Positions 36,370 through 46,733 of a DNA stretch of 64,000 nt are shown piece after piece. The position numbers were made by a program, and so were the translations under genes. Position 1 is the first letter of the stretch; each line of letters begins with the position of its first letter. The notes beneath the pieces were generated by a model, which ran no database searches, had not been told where the DNA came from, and worked only from the letters and a program-made list of their open reading frames with translations. The DNA comes from Halomonas socia (GTDB lineage Bacteria > Pseudomonadota > Gammaproteobacteria > Pseudomonadales > Halomonadaceae): contig NZ_CP048812.1 of assembly GCF_010977575.1 (NCBI RefSeq), forward strand, positions 1,054,001 to 1,118,000, written 5' to 3'.

Positions 36370-37587
36370 TTACAGCGCTTCGGGGTCCAGGAAGCCCTGG
36401 TTGGTGAAGCTGCCGTCTTCCACGACCATCTCGACCACCACGCCGGGCACGTCGCCGTTCTCATCGAACTCGTGGCTGCCCGAGGCACCTTCGTAGTCGA
36501 TCTCTTCACCGGCGGCGATCAGCTCCACGGCCTTCTCCCACTCGCCGGGCAGGATCCGCTCGCCGGGGGCCGACGACACGCTGCGCAGCGCCTCGGAGAG
36601 GCCCTCGCGCTCGGCGCTGCCGTTCTGCTCGATAGCCAGCGCCAGCAGGAAGGCGGCGTCGTAGGCCTGGGCGGCGAACACCGCGCTGGGGTCGATATCG
36701 GCCTCGGCGGCGAGCGCCTCGAAGGTCTCGGTTCCCGGGGTATCGGGGCTACCCGGGCGGGTGGCAATCATGCCCTCGAGCACGTCGGCGCCAATCGCCT
36801 CGACCAGGCTGTCGCCGACCATGCCGTCGGCGCCCACGTACTGGGTGAACATGCCGCTCTCGTAGGCCTGACGCAGGATGGTCTGGCCCGAGCCGTCGGC
36901 GTAGGCCAGCACCACCAGCGTCTCGCTGCCGCCGGAGGAGAGCGAGCCCAGCTCCGAGCGGTAGTCGGCGCGGCCGTCTTCATGCGCCTCGCTGGCCGAG
37001 ACCATGCCGCCCTCGGCCTCGAAGGTCGCGTTGAAGGCATCGGCCAGGCCCTGGCCATAGTCGTTGTTGACGTAGGTCACCGCGGCATCGGTGATGCCCT
37101 TGCTGACCAGCAGCTTGGCCAGCATCTCGCCCTGGAAGGCATCCGACGGCACGGTGCGGAACACCAGGTCGTTGTCGTCCAGGTCGGTGACCGCCGGCGC
37201 CGTGGAGGCCGGCGAGACCATCACCACACCGCCAGGGATGCCGGCGTTGTTGGCCGCGGCCACGGTGGCCCCGGTGCACAGCGCGCCGACAATGGCGGTG
37301 ACGTTTTCGGTATTGACCATGCGATCCGCGGCGTTGGACGCCGCCGAGGCATCGGCGCAGGTGGTATCGGCATTCGGCATCACCAGCGTCTGGCCGCCGA
37401 GGATGCCACCCTGCTCGTTGACATGCTGCACGGCCAGCTGGGCGCCGTCGAAGATCGGCGGCGTGAGGCTCTCGATGGGGCCGGTGAAGCCGCCCAGGAA
37501 CCCGATCTTGACCTCGTCGGCCTGCGCCGCACCGATGAACGTGGCGGAGGACGCAGCCACCGCCATCGCTAACAGAGCTTTCTTCAT
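36370..37587 (-). CDS. livK: branched-chain amino acid-type ABC substrate-binding protein
   Basis: A 405-residue exported receptor. The signal peptide ends near GAAQADE and is followed by VKIGFLGGFTGPIESL, the N-terminal motif of Leu/Ile/Val-type receptors. Later come VPQDAFQGE-like (VPSDAFQGEMLAKLL) and VTYVNNDYGQGLADAF. The mature protein is strongly acidic, as in halophiles. It is convergent with livGFHM and was probably adjacent to livM before the sulfur island came between them. The exact ligand, a branched-chain amino acid or another small molecule, is not certain. Confidence 0.88.
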   Translation of the reverse strand: MKKALLAMAVAASSATFIGAAQADEVKIGFLGGFTGPIESLTPPIFDGAQLAVQHVNEQGGILGGQTLVMPNADTTCADASAASNAADRMVNTENVTAIVGALCTGATVAAANNAGIPGGVVMVSPASTAPAVTDLDDNDLVFRTVPSDAFQGEMLAKLLVSKGITDAAVTYVNNDYGQGLADAFNATFEAEGGMVSASEAHEDGRADYRSELGSLSSGGSETLVVLAYADGSGQTILRQAYESGMFTQYVGADGMVGDSLVEAIGADVLEGMIATRPGSPDTPGTETFEALAAEADIDPSAVFAAQAYDAAFLLALAIEQNGSAEREGLSEALRSVSSAPGERILPGEWEKAVELIAAGEEIDYEGASGSHEFDENGDVPGVVVEMVVEDGSFTNQGFLDPEAL

Positions 37588-37804
37588 GGTTGTTCTCGCT
37601 GTTGCCAGTTAAATTAGTGCCTCCCTAACTCTGGAAGTGTTCAGGCAAAAACACAAGGGCTACGGCGTTAACGCAAGCGAGCGTTTGAACCTTGCTAGCC
37701 TTTTGAAAACCGGTCGGTTTTTAGCACCATGCCGCGGCGCTCGCTGCACTTCAACGCTGCACGCGGTAGGCTTGAGGAAATTCCCTCGCCAAGGAGCGTC
37801 TCGC
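37588..37804. promoter_or_regulatory. divergent promoter region of livK and C45-family gene
   Basis: A 217-base spacer between divergent genes. It has lower GC than its flanks near 37600-37720 and an inverted repeat AAAACCGGTCGGTTTT at 37706-37721. No specific regulator site was recognised. Confidence 0.4.
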
Positions 37805-38845
37805 ATGCTCGACGTGACCCACCTGCACGGCAGCCGCCACGCCATCGGCCTGGCCCACGGCCAGCGCCACGCCGCGCAGATTCGCCGCAGCATCGCGGTA
37901 TACGACCGGCTGTTCCAGGACTTCGTGGGGCTCGACTGGGCCGCCGCCAGGCGCGAGGCGCAGCGCTTCGTGCCGGCCATCGAGCGCGGCTTTGCGGCGA
38001 TCCTCGACGAGCTGGCGGGCATCGCCGAGGGCGCCGGCCTCGACCGCGACGACATCCTCACCCTCAACTGCCGCAGCGAGATCTCGCTGACCCAGGCCAG
38101 CGGCGGCTGCTCGGCCTTCTCTCTCTACCAGCAGGGCCGCCAGTGGCTGGCGCAGAACTGGGACTGGCGCGCCGACCAGCTCGACAACGTGGTGCTATTG
38201 CGGATAGAGGGCGATGACGCGCCGCCGCTGACCAGCGTGGGCGAGGCCGGTATGGTCGCCAAGATCGGCCTCAACGCCAACGGCCTCGGCGTGTGCCTCA
38301 ACGCCATCCGCTCGCAGACCTGCGGCGACGGCCTGCCGATCCACTTTGCGCTGCGCAAGATCCTCGAGAGCGACGGCTTCGCCGCGGCACGGCGCATCGT
38401 CGAGGAGGACCGGGTCGCCTCGCCGGCGCACTTCCTGGTCGCCAGCGCCGACGGCCAGGCCGCCGGCTTCGAGGTCCAGCCCGGGCCGCCCGGCGTGCTC
38501 ACGCCCAGCGCCGGGCGCGTCACCCATACCAACCACCTCTACGCCGAGGCCGCCACCGCCTGCGTGGCCGACTTCCCCAAGCCCGACTCCCATGTGCGGC
38601 TGCGCCGCCTCGATGAGCTGCTCGACCCGCCGCCCGAGGCCAGTGTCGGCGCGCTGTTCGAGGTCCTCAGCGACCACCACAACGCACCCATGGCGATCTG
38701 CAAGCACACCGACCCGGGCATGCCCGAAGCCGAGCGCATGGAGACGCTGTTCGCGGTGGTGATGGCCCTCGACGAGCGCAGCCTGCACCTGCGCCACGGC
38801 TACCCCTGCGAGGCCGAGGAGACGCTCAGCGTCAGCCTCGCCTAG
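37805..38845 (+). CDS. C45-family autoproteolytic acyltransferase/hydrolase
   Basis: A 346-residue protein of the acyl-CoA:6-aminopenicillanic acid acyltransferase-like (peptidase C45) family. These enzymes cut themselves before a cysteine that becomes the catalytic N-terminal nucleophile. The likely cut is in SGGCSAFSL (about residue 102), followed by QNWDWR and GMVAKIGLNANGLGVCLNAI, the usual pattern. The start at 37805 has a GGAG site; the open frame upstream is non-coding. It probably hydrolyses an amide or N-acyl bond. The stop overlaps that of the convergent small gene in a CTAG. Confidence 0.82.
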   Translation: MLDVTHLHGSRHAIGLAHGQRHAAQIRRSIAVYDRLFQDFVGLDWAAARREAQRFVPAIERGFAAILDELAGIAEGAGLDRDDILTLNCRSEISLTQASGGCSAFSLYQQGRQWLAQNWDWRADQLDNVVLLRIEGDDAPPLTSVGEAGMVAKIGLNANGLGVCLNAIRSQTCGDGLPIHFALRKILESDGFAAARRIVEEDRVASPAHFLVASADGQAAGFEVQPGPPGVLTPSAGRVTHTNHLYAEAATACVADFPKPDSHVRLRRLDELLDPPPEASVGALFEVLSDHHNAPMAICKHTDPGMPEAERMETLFAVVMALDERSLHLRHGYPCEAEETLSVSLA

Positions 38846-39096
38846 CCGCGCGAAGCAAGGTCACGCTCACCCAGCTCGCCCTTGAGGTACTGCTCGGTGG
38901 TCAGCAGAAACAGCCGCCGGAACAGGTCATGCACCGCCTCCTCGCGCTGCAGCGCCAGCAGCACCTGCTGCTCCTCAGAGAGCGGGTCCGTTCGACGCGG
39001 ACGCTGCCAGGCCAAGCGTACCGAGCCAGAGGTGGCATCGCAGACCTGCAGCGACGGATTGGGGCCCTTGAAGGTGGTATTGATGCGGTAAGTCAT
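38842..39096 (-). CDS. small conserved-type hypothetical protein behind a Fur-like box
   Basis: An 84-residue soluble protein with no signal or membrane segment. The N-terminal half is beta-like (YRINTTFKGPNPSLQVCD), and the C-terminal half is helical and charged (SEEQQVLLALQREEAVHDLF). The family was not recognised. It has a strong AAGGAGG ribosome site, and an AT-rich Fur-like sequence lies 27 bases upstream, so it is a candidate iron-regulated gene. It is convergent with the C45 gene. Confidence 0.65.
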   Translation of the reverse strand: MTYRINTTFKGPNPSLQVCDATSGSVRLAWQRPRRTDPLSEEQQVLLALQREEAVHDLFRRLFLLTTEQYLKGELGERDLASRG

Positions 39097-39122
39097 CGCG
39101 GCCTCCTTGACAGCTCAATCAA

Positions 39123-39141
39123 ATAACAAAAATTATCATTT
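39123..39141 (-). promoter_or_regulatory. Fur-like box
   Basis: On the minus strand AAATGATAATTTTTGTTAT shares AATGATAAT and a trailing TT-T with the Fur consensus GATAATGATAATCATTATC. It lies in a short AT-rich island immediately before the 84-residue gene. Confidence 0.5.
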
Positions 39142-39197
39142 GCAATTGAGAATCTAGGCCGCCACCGCCACCCTGTCAAGGTAAGCCCAAGTCGCTA

Positions 39198-39776
39198 TTA
39201 TCCGGCCAGCGCCTCTTCTACCAGCCCCCGCGCCTCCTCGCTCATCGGCAACTGCAACGCTAGCGCGTGGGCCTCGGGCGACATCTTCTTCCAGGTCTTC
39301 TGCACGATGCGAATCAGATGGTCGTGCTCCACCTGGCGCGAAAAATCGCCGAAGTAGTTCTCCAGGAATACCAGGCAGGCGCAGTCCTCCAGCGCCTGGG
39401 TCTCCGGGTCGCGGCCCAGGCCCTGCTTGCGGATCAGGCGCGCCGCGCGCGCCGCGTCATCTGCCGAGTAGCCCGCCGCCTCCATCAGCCGCGCGGTGGT
39501 CTCACCGGCCTGCTTGCCCTGGTCGCGACGCCAGGTCAGATAGCCCACCCGGCCCTCGGGGTACGCCTCCCGCGGCACCTTCCAGCGCTGCAGGTGCTGG
39601 GCACGCACCGCCAGTTGCAGCGGCTCGCTGGGCGAGTCAGCCAGCGTCTCCAGCCAGGCGCTCATGCGCCGCGCATAGAACAGCTCCTGGGGCAGCGACT
39701 CGCCCTCCACCCGCGGATCCTCGGCGTGCAGCGCATCGATGGCGGCCAGGGTCTGGTCATAGGGGGTATCGGACAT
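39198..39776 (-). CDS. DUF4202 domain-containing protein
   Basis: A 192-residue soluble helical protein. The segment AVRAQHLQRWKVPREAYPEGRVGYLTWRRD and later LEDCACLVFLENYF are characteristic of the DUF4202 family. It is found across proteobacteria with no firm function; histidines and acidic residues in these motifs suggest metal binding, similar to HD-like folds, but this is inference. The start at 39776 has a GGAG site; a GTG two codons upstream is also possible. Confidence 0.8.
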   Translation of the reverse strand: MSDTPYDQTLAAIDALHAEDPRVEGESLPQELFYARRMSAWLETLADSPSEPLQLAVRAQHLQRWKVPREAYPEGRVGYLTWRRDQGKQAGETTARLMEAAGYSADDAARAARLIRKQGLGRDPETQALEDCACLVFLENYFGDFSRQVEHDHLIRIVQKTWKKMSPEAHALALQLPMSEEARGLVEEALAG

Positions 39777-39914
39777 ACTCACTCCTCATCGTCGGTGGCG
39801 GTCCATTGCCGCTGTTTCATATAGCCTATCAGCGTAGCGGCTGGATAAGGACGACGGGCGGGATACACTGCGCCAAGACCGCAACCCTCAACAGCAGCGA
39901 CAGGGAGCAGCGCC

Positions 39915-40238
39915 ATGAAATATATCTTCGAAGTACATATCCGCGACGGCTACCAAGCCGAGGACTACGCCGACGCCTGGGTCCGCGCCAGCGAGCTCAT
40001 CCAACAGGCGCCGGGGGCACGCGGCACCGAGCTGCACCGCAAGTTCGGCGACCCCAGCACCCTGATCGCCATCGCCCACTGGGACAGCAAGGCCAGCCGC
40101 GACGCCATGGAGGCCCAGCCCAACCAGGAGGTAAAGGAGATCATCCGCCGCGCGGCGCCCTGCTGCGAGATCCGCCTGATCGGCGAATTCGAGGAGCCCG
40201 AGTGGGTGGTGATGCCGGCGGAAGGGCCGGTATGGTGA
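39915..40238 (+). CDS. antibiotic biosynthesis monooxygenase-like small protein
   Basis: A 107-residue dimeric alpha-beta barrel-type protein. The pattern MKYIFEVHIRDGYQAEDYADAW, then APGARGTELHRKFGD and LIAIAHWDSKASRDAM, is typical of the ABM fold. Such proteins act as small oxygenases or binding proteins. There is no operon partner; it lies between DUF4202 (divergent) and the toxin-antitoxin pair. A ribosome site GGGAG precedes the start. The substrate is unknown. Confidence 0.65.
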   Translation: MKYIFEVHIRDGYQAEDYADAWVRASELIQQAPGARGTELHRKFGDPSTLIAIAHWDSKASRDAMEAQPNQEVKEIIRRAAPCCEIRLIGEFEEPEWVVMPAEGPVW

Positions 40239-40274
40239 GATCTCAGTCGCGGCAAGACAACATGTCCTTAGTGT

Positions 40275-40309
40275 TGTACATGTCGTGCCAGCTAAGCTAG
40301 ACTTGTACA
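40275..40309 (+). promoter_or_regulatory. YefM-YoeB operator (two TGTACA cores)
   Basis: TGTACA occurs at 40275-40280 and 40304-40309, with a further GTACA at 40317-40321. TGTACA is the known core bound by the YefM-YoeB complex. The sites lie 24-58 bases before the yefM start and should give autorepression. Confidence 0.65.
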
Positions 40310-40332
40310 GTGAAACGTACAGGAGGTGCTCC

Positions 40333-40593
40333 GTGAAAATTATCTCTTTCACAGAGGCTCGCAATGGCCTTAAAGCGGTGCTCGACGGCGTGGTGAACGA
40401 TGCCGATACCACGGTGATTGCGCGCCGTGATGCCGAGGACGCCGTGGTAATGTCTCTTGAGTATTACAACAGTCTTATGGAGACGGTACATCTGCTGCGT
40501 TCACCCGCCAATGCTCAGCACTTGAATGAGTCAATTGCGCAATACAGGGCTGGAAAGGCAACCGAACGTGAGCTGATAGATGCAGACGACTAG
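40333..40593 (+). CDS. yefM: antitoxin YefM (Phd/YefM family)
   Basis: An 86-residue antitoxin. ISFTEARNGLKAVLDGVVND and VIARRDAEDAVVMSLEYYNSL match the dimerising DNA-binding half of YefM; the tail (NESIAQYRAGKATERELIDAD) is the YoeB-neutralising segment. The start is a GTG at 40333 with an AGGAGG site. It overlaps yoeB by 14 bases. This gene has noticeably lower GC than its neighbours, as is common for mobile toxin-antitoxin modules. Confidence 0.93.
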   Translation: MKIISFTEARNGLKAVLDGVVNDADTTVIARRDAEDAVVMSLEYYNSLMETVHLLRSPANAQHLNESIAQYRAGKATERELIDADD

Positions 40594-40849
40594 CCGGCTG
40601 CTGTGCTGGACTACGGCGTCATGGAATGACTATCTCTATTGGCAAAGTCAGGATAAAAAGACGCTAAAGCGAATCAATAAGTTAATCGCTGATGTACAGC
40701 GCTCTCCGTTCGACGGTATTGGTAAACCAGAGCCACTTAAGGAGAACTTGGCTGGATTCTGGTCGCGGCGCATTGATGAGACAAACCGCTTGGTTTATGC
40801 AGTGGATGGCGGCTCCATCACGATAATCTCCTGCAGATACCACTACTAA
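40580..40849 (+). CDS. yoeB: toxin YoeB (ribosome-dependent mRNA interferase)
   Basis: An 89-residue RelE-superfamily toxin that cuts mRNA in the ribosomal A site. The family pattern is clear: WTTASWNDYLYWQSQDKKTL, INKLIADVQRSPFDGIGKPEPLK, then ENLAGFWSRRIDETNRLVY, with the C-terminal CRYHY carrying the catalytic histidine and tyrosine. It is intact. Its end lies 132 bases from the distal end of the CRISPR array. Confidence 0.95.
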   Translation: MQTTSRLLCWTTASWNDYLYWQSQDKKTLKRINKLIADVQRSPFDGIGKPEPLKENLAGFWSRRIDETNRLVYAVDGGSITIISCRYHY

Positions 40850-40981
40850 AGAAGTCAGTGCCAGTTACTCCACTAGTGTACTTCTGAGCTGCCTCGGTGG
40901 TAGATGCAAGCGACTAAGGGTGTCCCCCCAACCGCTTACCTAACATCAATTTTCGGGGCGGTTTAACGCCCACATCCCGAC
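40850..40981. other. spacer between yoeB and the distal end of the CRISPR array
   Basis: No gene is seen. It contains a possible hairpin (GGCGGTTTAACGCC at 40957-40970) that could end the yoeB transcript or the CRISPR transcript, without a clear T run. Confidence 0.4.
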
Positions 40982-43900
40982 TGCTAAAGCCCCGCGCCTG
41001 CGGGGATCGGTCCCCGTCCTCGAACTCGACAAGAATCACTCCCGGTTGAGCCCCGCGCATGCGGGGATCGGGCTTACGCGACGAGTAGTGCCACCGGCTA
41101 CAACGGTTGAGCCCCGCGCATGCGGGGATCGGGCCAGGTCGGGCAGTCGGCGCTGCTGCCGCTCCGGTTGAGCCCCGCGCATGCGGGGATCGGGCGCCGG
41201 CGCTCGACCTCTGCGCGACGCAGCACGGTTGAGCCCCGCGCATGCGGGGATCGGACCCGCAAGGAAGTCACCGAGCACAAGGCGGCCGGTTGAGCCCCGC
41301 GCATGCGGGGATCGGGAGCAGACCCTGGCCCGCTACGGTGCCGACGGCGGTTGAGCCCCGCGCATGCGGGGATCGGGCTTACGCGACGAGTAGTGCCACC
41401 GGCTACAACGGTTGAGCCCCGCGCATGCGGGGATCGGGGTCGGCCAGTCCGTTCGTTCCCCCGTTAATTCGGTTGAGCCCCGCGCATGCGGGGATCGGTG
41501 TAGAGAGCGGAGGGGACATGGATAATGCGGCGGTTGAGCCCCGCGCATGCGGGATCGGGCTGGGCGGGGCGGTTGGTTGTTAAGCTGTGGACGGTTGAGC
41601 CCCGCGCATGCGGGGATCGGCCGATCTCTTGCAGCGTCGCCGAAGCGTTTGCCGGTTGAGCCCCGCGCATGCGGGGATCGGAACTGTTCGCCGTTGATGT
41701 TCTTGCTGATGTACGGTTGAGCCCCGCGCATGCGGGGATCGGTACCCACTGTTTAATGTGAGGCGGCCACTTTCCGGTTGAGCCCCGCGCATGCGGGGAT
41801 CGGCGCTCGAAAGCGTGTCGAATGTTGAGCTCAGGCGGTTGAGCCCCGCGCATGCGGGGATCGGACATCCCCAAATTGTTCAACGTTTCAGGGACTCGGT
41901 TGAGCCCCGCGCATGCGGGGATCGGGCTGGCGAGGACTACCTGATCACCCGCACTCACGGTTGAGCCCCGCGCATGCGGGGATCGGATTCTATGTTGGCT
42001 CGATGCCGGAGCGTGCCGCGGTTGAGCCCCGCGCATGCGGGGATCGGTTGGCTCAGCGTGGTTTATGGGACAAGGCGACCGGTTGAGCCCCGCGCATGCG
42101 GGGATCGGAAATTCAATACCGCCGACATGCGCGGTCACGCCGGTTGAGCCCCGCGCATGCGGGGATCGGCAGTGGTCAGCATTGGCGCAGGAAGTGTGCG
42201 GCGGTTGAGCCCCGCGCATGCGGGGATCGGCGATTTCACGGATGATTCCTCGATCGATGACTCGGTTGAGCCCCGCGCATGCGGGGATCGGGCTGAACTG
42301 TCGGCCCTTGCGCTTTTCCTCGTTCGGTTGAGCCCCGCGCATGCGGGGATCGGCCATGACGCTACATGCCGAGGACAATGCCATCCGGTTGAGCCCCGCG
42401 CATGCGGGGATCGGTCAGGGCGGCTCAGCTTCTCGCGCGTGCGCTGCGGTTGAGCCCCGCGCATGCGGGGATCGGTCCCAAACAAACTCTATTATCTCCA
42501 CTGCTGACGGTTGAGCCCCGCGCATGCGGGGATCGGTGGTGCGCCCCGCTCCTCGATGGAGTGCATCACCGGTTGAGCCCCGCGCATGCGGGGATCGGTC
42601 AACCCACTCCAGGACGTCCAATGGGTCGGCCGGTTGAGCCCCGCGCATGCGGGGATCGGCCTTGCACATGGCGAAGGAACTTTTCGAAATACGGTTGAGC
42701 CCCGCGCATGCGGGGATCGGCCCAAGATCTCCACGTCGGTCATATCCTCGGGCGGTTGAGCCCCGCGCATGCGGGGATCGGAGCAACGAGTTAAGCGCCG
42801 CGATGGGCATAGCCGGTTGAGCCCCGCGCATGCGGGGATCGGTTTGCGAACCATCTCTTGCGCAGGCTTAAAAACGGTTGAGCCCCGCGCATGCGGGGAT
42901 CGGCAGGCGCTAATGTGGGTGATCACTACTGCCGGCGGTTGAGCCCCGCGCATGCGGGGATCGGCCGTGAACGGGCTGCACCATGCTCCTTAAACCCGGT
43001 TGAGCCCCGCGCATGCGGGGATCGGCGCGCTACGCTCCACCCGCACAAAAGCAAGGGCGGTTGAGCCCCGCGCATGCGGGGATCGGGTGATGCCCGACTC
43101 GACCGCCTCGAGCTTGGCCGGTTGAGCCCCGCGCATGCGGGGATCGGGATACCGAAGGGGGATGACGATTCGTTGGGCGCGGTTGAGCCCCGCGCATGCG
43201 GGGATCGGCGCCAAACACATATGAGCTGACGCCAGTTTGACGGTTGAGCCCCGCGCATGCGGGGATCGGAACCCGACGGTCTCGCCGGACATGGCGGTAT
43301 GCGGTTGAGCCCCGCGCATGCGGGGATCGGTCGTGGTCGGCGCCGGTCGAGAAGTGCCAGAACGGTTGAGCCCCGCGCATGCGGGGATCGGAAGAACTCT
43401 GTCTTCCAGCCACCACCTGCCTTCGGTTGAGCCCCGCGCATGCGGGGATCGGTTTTTGGCGGTAGCCCGTAGCTCGGACATGACCGGTTGAGCCCCGCGC
43501 ATGCGGGGATCGGGGTATCAATTTCCGACTCCCAAGGCAATCATTCGGTTGAGCCCCGCGCATGCGGGGATCGGTGCTTCAAGTCGAACAAGGAGTTTGC
43601 CAAGTTCGGTTGAGCCCCGCGCATGCGGGGATCGGGTTGGTTTAGTGACATCAAAAAGCCAACCGGCCGGTTGAGCCCCGCGCATGCGGGGATCGGTCGG
43701 GGGTGCCGGTTCCCATGCGCGAGCCGTCCGGTTGAGCCCCGCGCATGCGGGGATCGGTTGCGCTCTTGCTTGAAGTCCGCGCCCAGATGCGGTTGAGCCC
43801 CGCGCATGCGGGGATCGGGAGCGTGCACGCAAATGAACAGTGGCTCAAGGCGGTTGAGCCCCGCGCATGCGGGGATCGGGAAGTGACACAGCGAGAAGCC

Positions 43901-45404
43901 CAATCCAAAGTCGGTTGAGCCCCGCGCATGCGGGGATCGGAATAGCGGTGCTGGTCGTCTCAAATATGTCACCGGTTGAGCCCCGCGCATGCGGGGATCG
44001 GTTGAATATGTCCGGCCACTAATGTACAAAAGTCGGTTGAGCCCCGCGCATGCGGGGATCGGTGATTCCAGAATTGCATCCTATCGAAAAGTTGCGGTTG
44101 AGCCCCGCGCATGCGGGGATCGGTCGCTCATGCGGCGGGCCGTTTTCCAGTCGTTCGGTTGAGCCCCGCGCATGCGGGGATCGGCCGTAACCGCACGGCT
44201 TACCATTGTAGTAATGCGGTTGAGCCCCGCGCATGCGGGGATCGGACAATCATATAAGCCCCCAGCCGGATAGCACGCGGTTGAGCCCCGCGCATGCGGG
44301 GATCGGCGGCCCAACACCCTGGAGATCCCGGCGGCCGGCGGTTGAGCCCCGCGCATGCGGGGATCGGGTGCCGTCGGGGAAGCGCACGAACACGTTGTGC
44401 GGTTGAGCCCCGCGCATGCGGGGATCGGTCGAGCTCGTTGGCGACGAAGACGCGGGTCGCCGGTTGAGCCCCGCGCATGCGGGGATCGGGCGCAGCTCGA
44501 TGCCTGGAGCCGTTTCCCCGACGGTTGAGCCCCGCGCATGCGGGGATCGGGGGTCGCCCTTCAGGTCGACGTCGCACACCTCCGGTTGAGCCCCGCGCAT
44601 GCGGGGATCGGACCCTCAACCTCGCTCGCGGTGCTGTCCACGGCGGTTGAGCCCCGCGCATGCGGGGATCGGATGTCGTTTGGTGTTGGGCCTAATCGGC
44701 GCAACGGTTGAGCCCCGCGCATGCGGGGATCGGTAATAGCGTGAACCACTGTTGCGCAATGTACGCGGTTGAGCCCCGCGCATGCGGGGATCGGGACATA
44801 GGCAAAATACGCAGCGGCTAGGCTGGCGGTTGAGCCCCGCGCATGCGGGGATCGGGATAGGTGAGGATCATTGTAGCACACCACAGGCGGTTGAGCCCCG
44901 CGCATGCGGGGATCGGCGATTCTTGATGGCCAGGTTGGGGTAATACGACGGTTGAGCCCCGCGCATGCGGGGATCGGCAGCAGTGTAAAGTAGGGTGAGC
45001 GCGGCTAGGCGGTTGAGCCCCGCGCATGCGGGGATCGGCCGAGGGCATATCACGGGCGATTAGTGGCGAGCGGTTGAGCCCCGCGCATGCGGGGATCGGG
45101 GTGTGTGGTCATATGCCGATGAGCAAACCGCCGGTTGAGCCCCGCGCATGCGGGGATCGGAAACGCCATCTACAATTTGCGCATCGAATGATCGGTTGAG
45201 CCCCGCGCATGCGGGGATCGGAATTGCAGGCGTGCCGGGTAGTCATGCGGTTGCGGTTGAGCCCCGCGCATGCGGGGATCGGACGCATGAACGTAACGTT
45301 AACATCGAAAGATGCGGTTGAGCCCCGCGCATGCGGGGATCGGAGCTCAGGCGTCATCCATGGCGGCTCGATTACCGGTTGAGCCCCGCGCATGCGGGGA
45401 TCGG
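40982..45404 (-). CRISPR. type I-E CRISPR array, 73 repeats and 72 spacers
   Basis: Seventy-two repeats of 29 bases (on the plus strand CGGTTGAGCCCC, then GCGCATGCGGGGATCGG) start at 41043 and recur every 61 bases up to 45376. A degenerate copy at 40982-41010 closes the array. On the minus strand the repeat contains the CCCCGC/GCGGGG stem and ends in CAACCG, as in other I-E repeats, so transcription runs from the cas2 side toward yoeB and the newest spacers are near 45375. Spacers are 32 bases, with three of 33. The repeat at 41531 lacks one G (28 bases). Spacers 41072-41103 and 41377-41408 are identical. Confidence 0.98.
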
Positions 45405-45514
45405 ACTAATTGTAGATACTTGATCTACAAAAGGAAAATCGCCAGCAGAAATTCCACCGACGGTTTTGCCTATTTTTTGTACAGACTAAATTTTTAAAGA
45501 TCTAGGTTTATCAA
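45405..45514 (-). promoter_or_regulatory. CRISPR leader
   Basis: A 110-base AT-rich region between cas2 and the first repeat, read on the minus strand. It is where the array promoter and the integration signal for new spacers should lie. A TGATCTACAAAAGG/CTTTTGTAGATCA region is close to the first repeat. No clear IHF site could be fixed by eye. Confidence 0.75.
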
Positions 45515-46730
<1,216 letters not shown>

Positions 46731-46733
46731 GGG

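Noticed and set aside
40982-41010. Degenerate repeat at the yoeB end considered as a separate element
   Set aside because: It keeps the 61-base register and the GCGGGGATCGG end, so it is the normal decayed terminal repeat of the array.
40914-45497. Many open frames across the CRISPR array, on both strands, with repeated peptides such as DPRMRGAQP and SPHARGST
   Set aside because: They are translations of the repeats; the 61-base period and perfect repeats show a CRISPR array, not genes.
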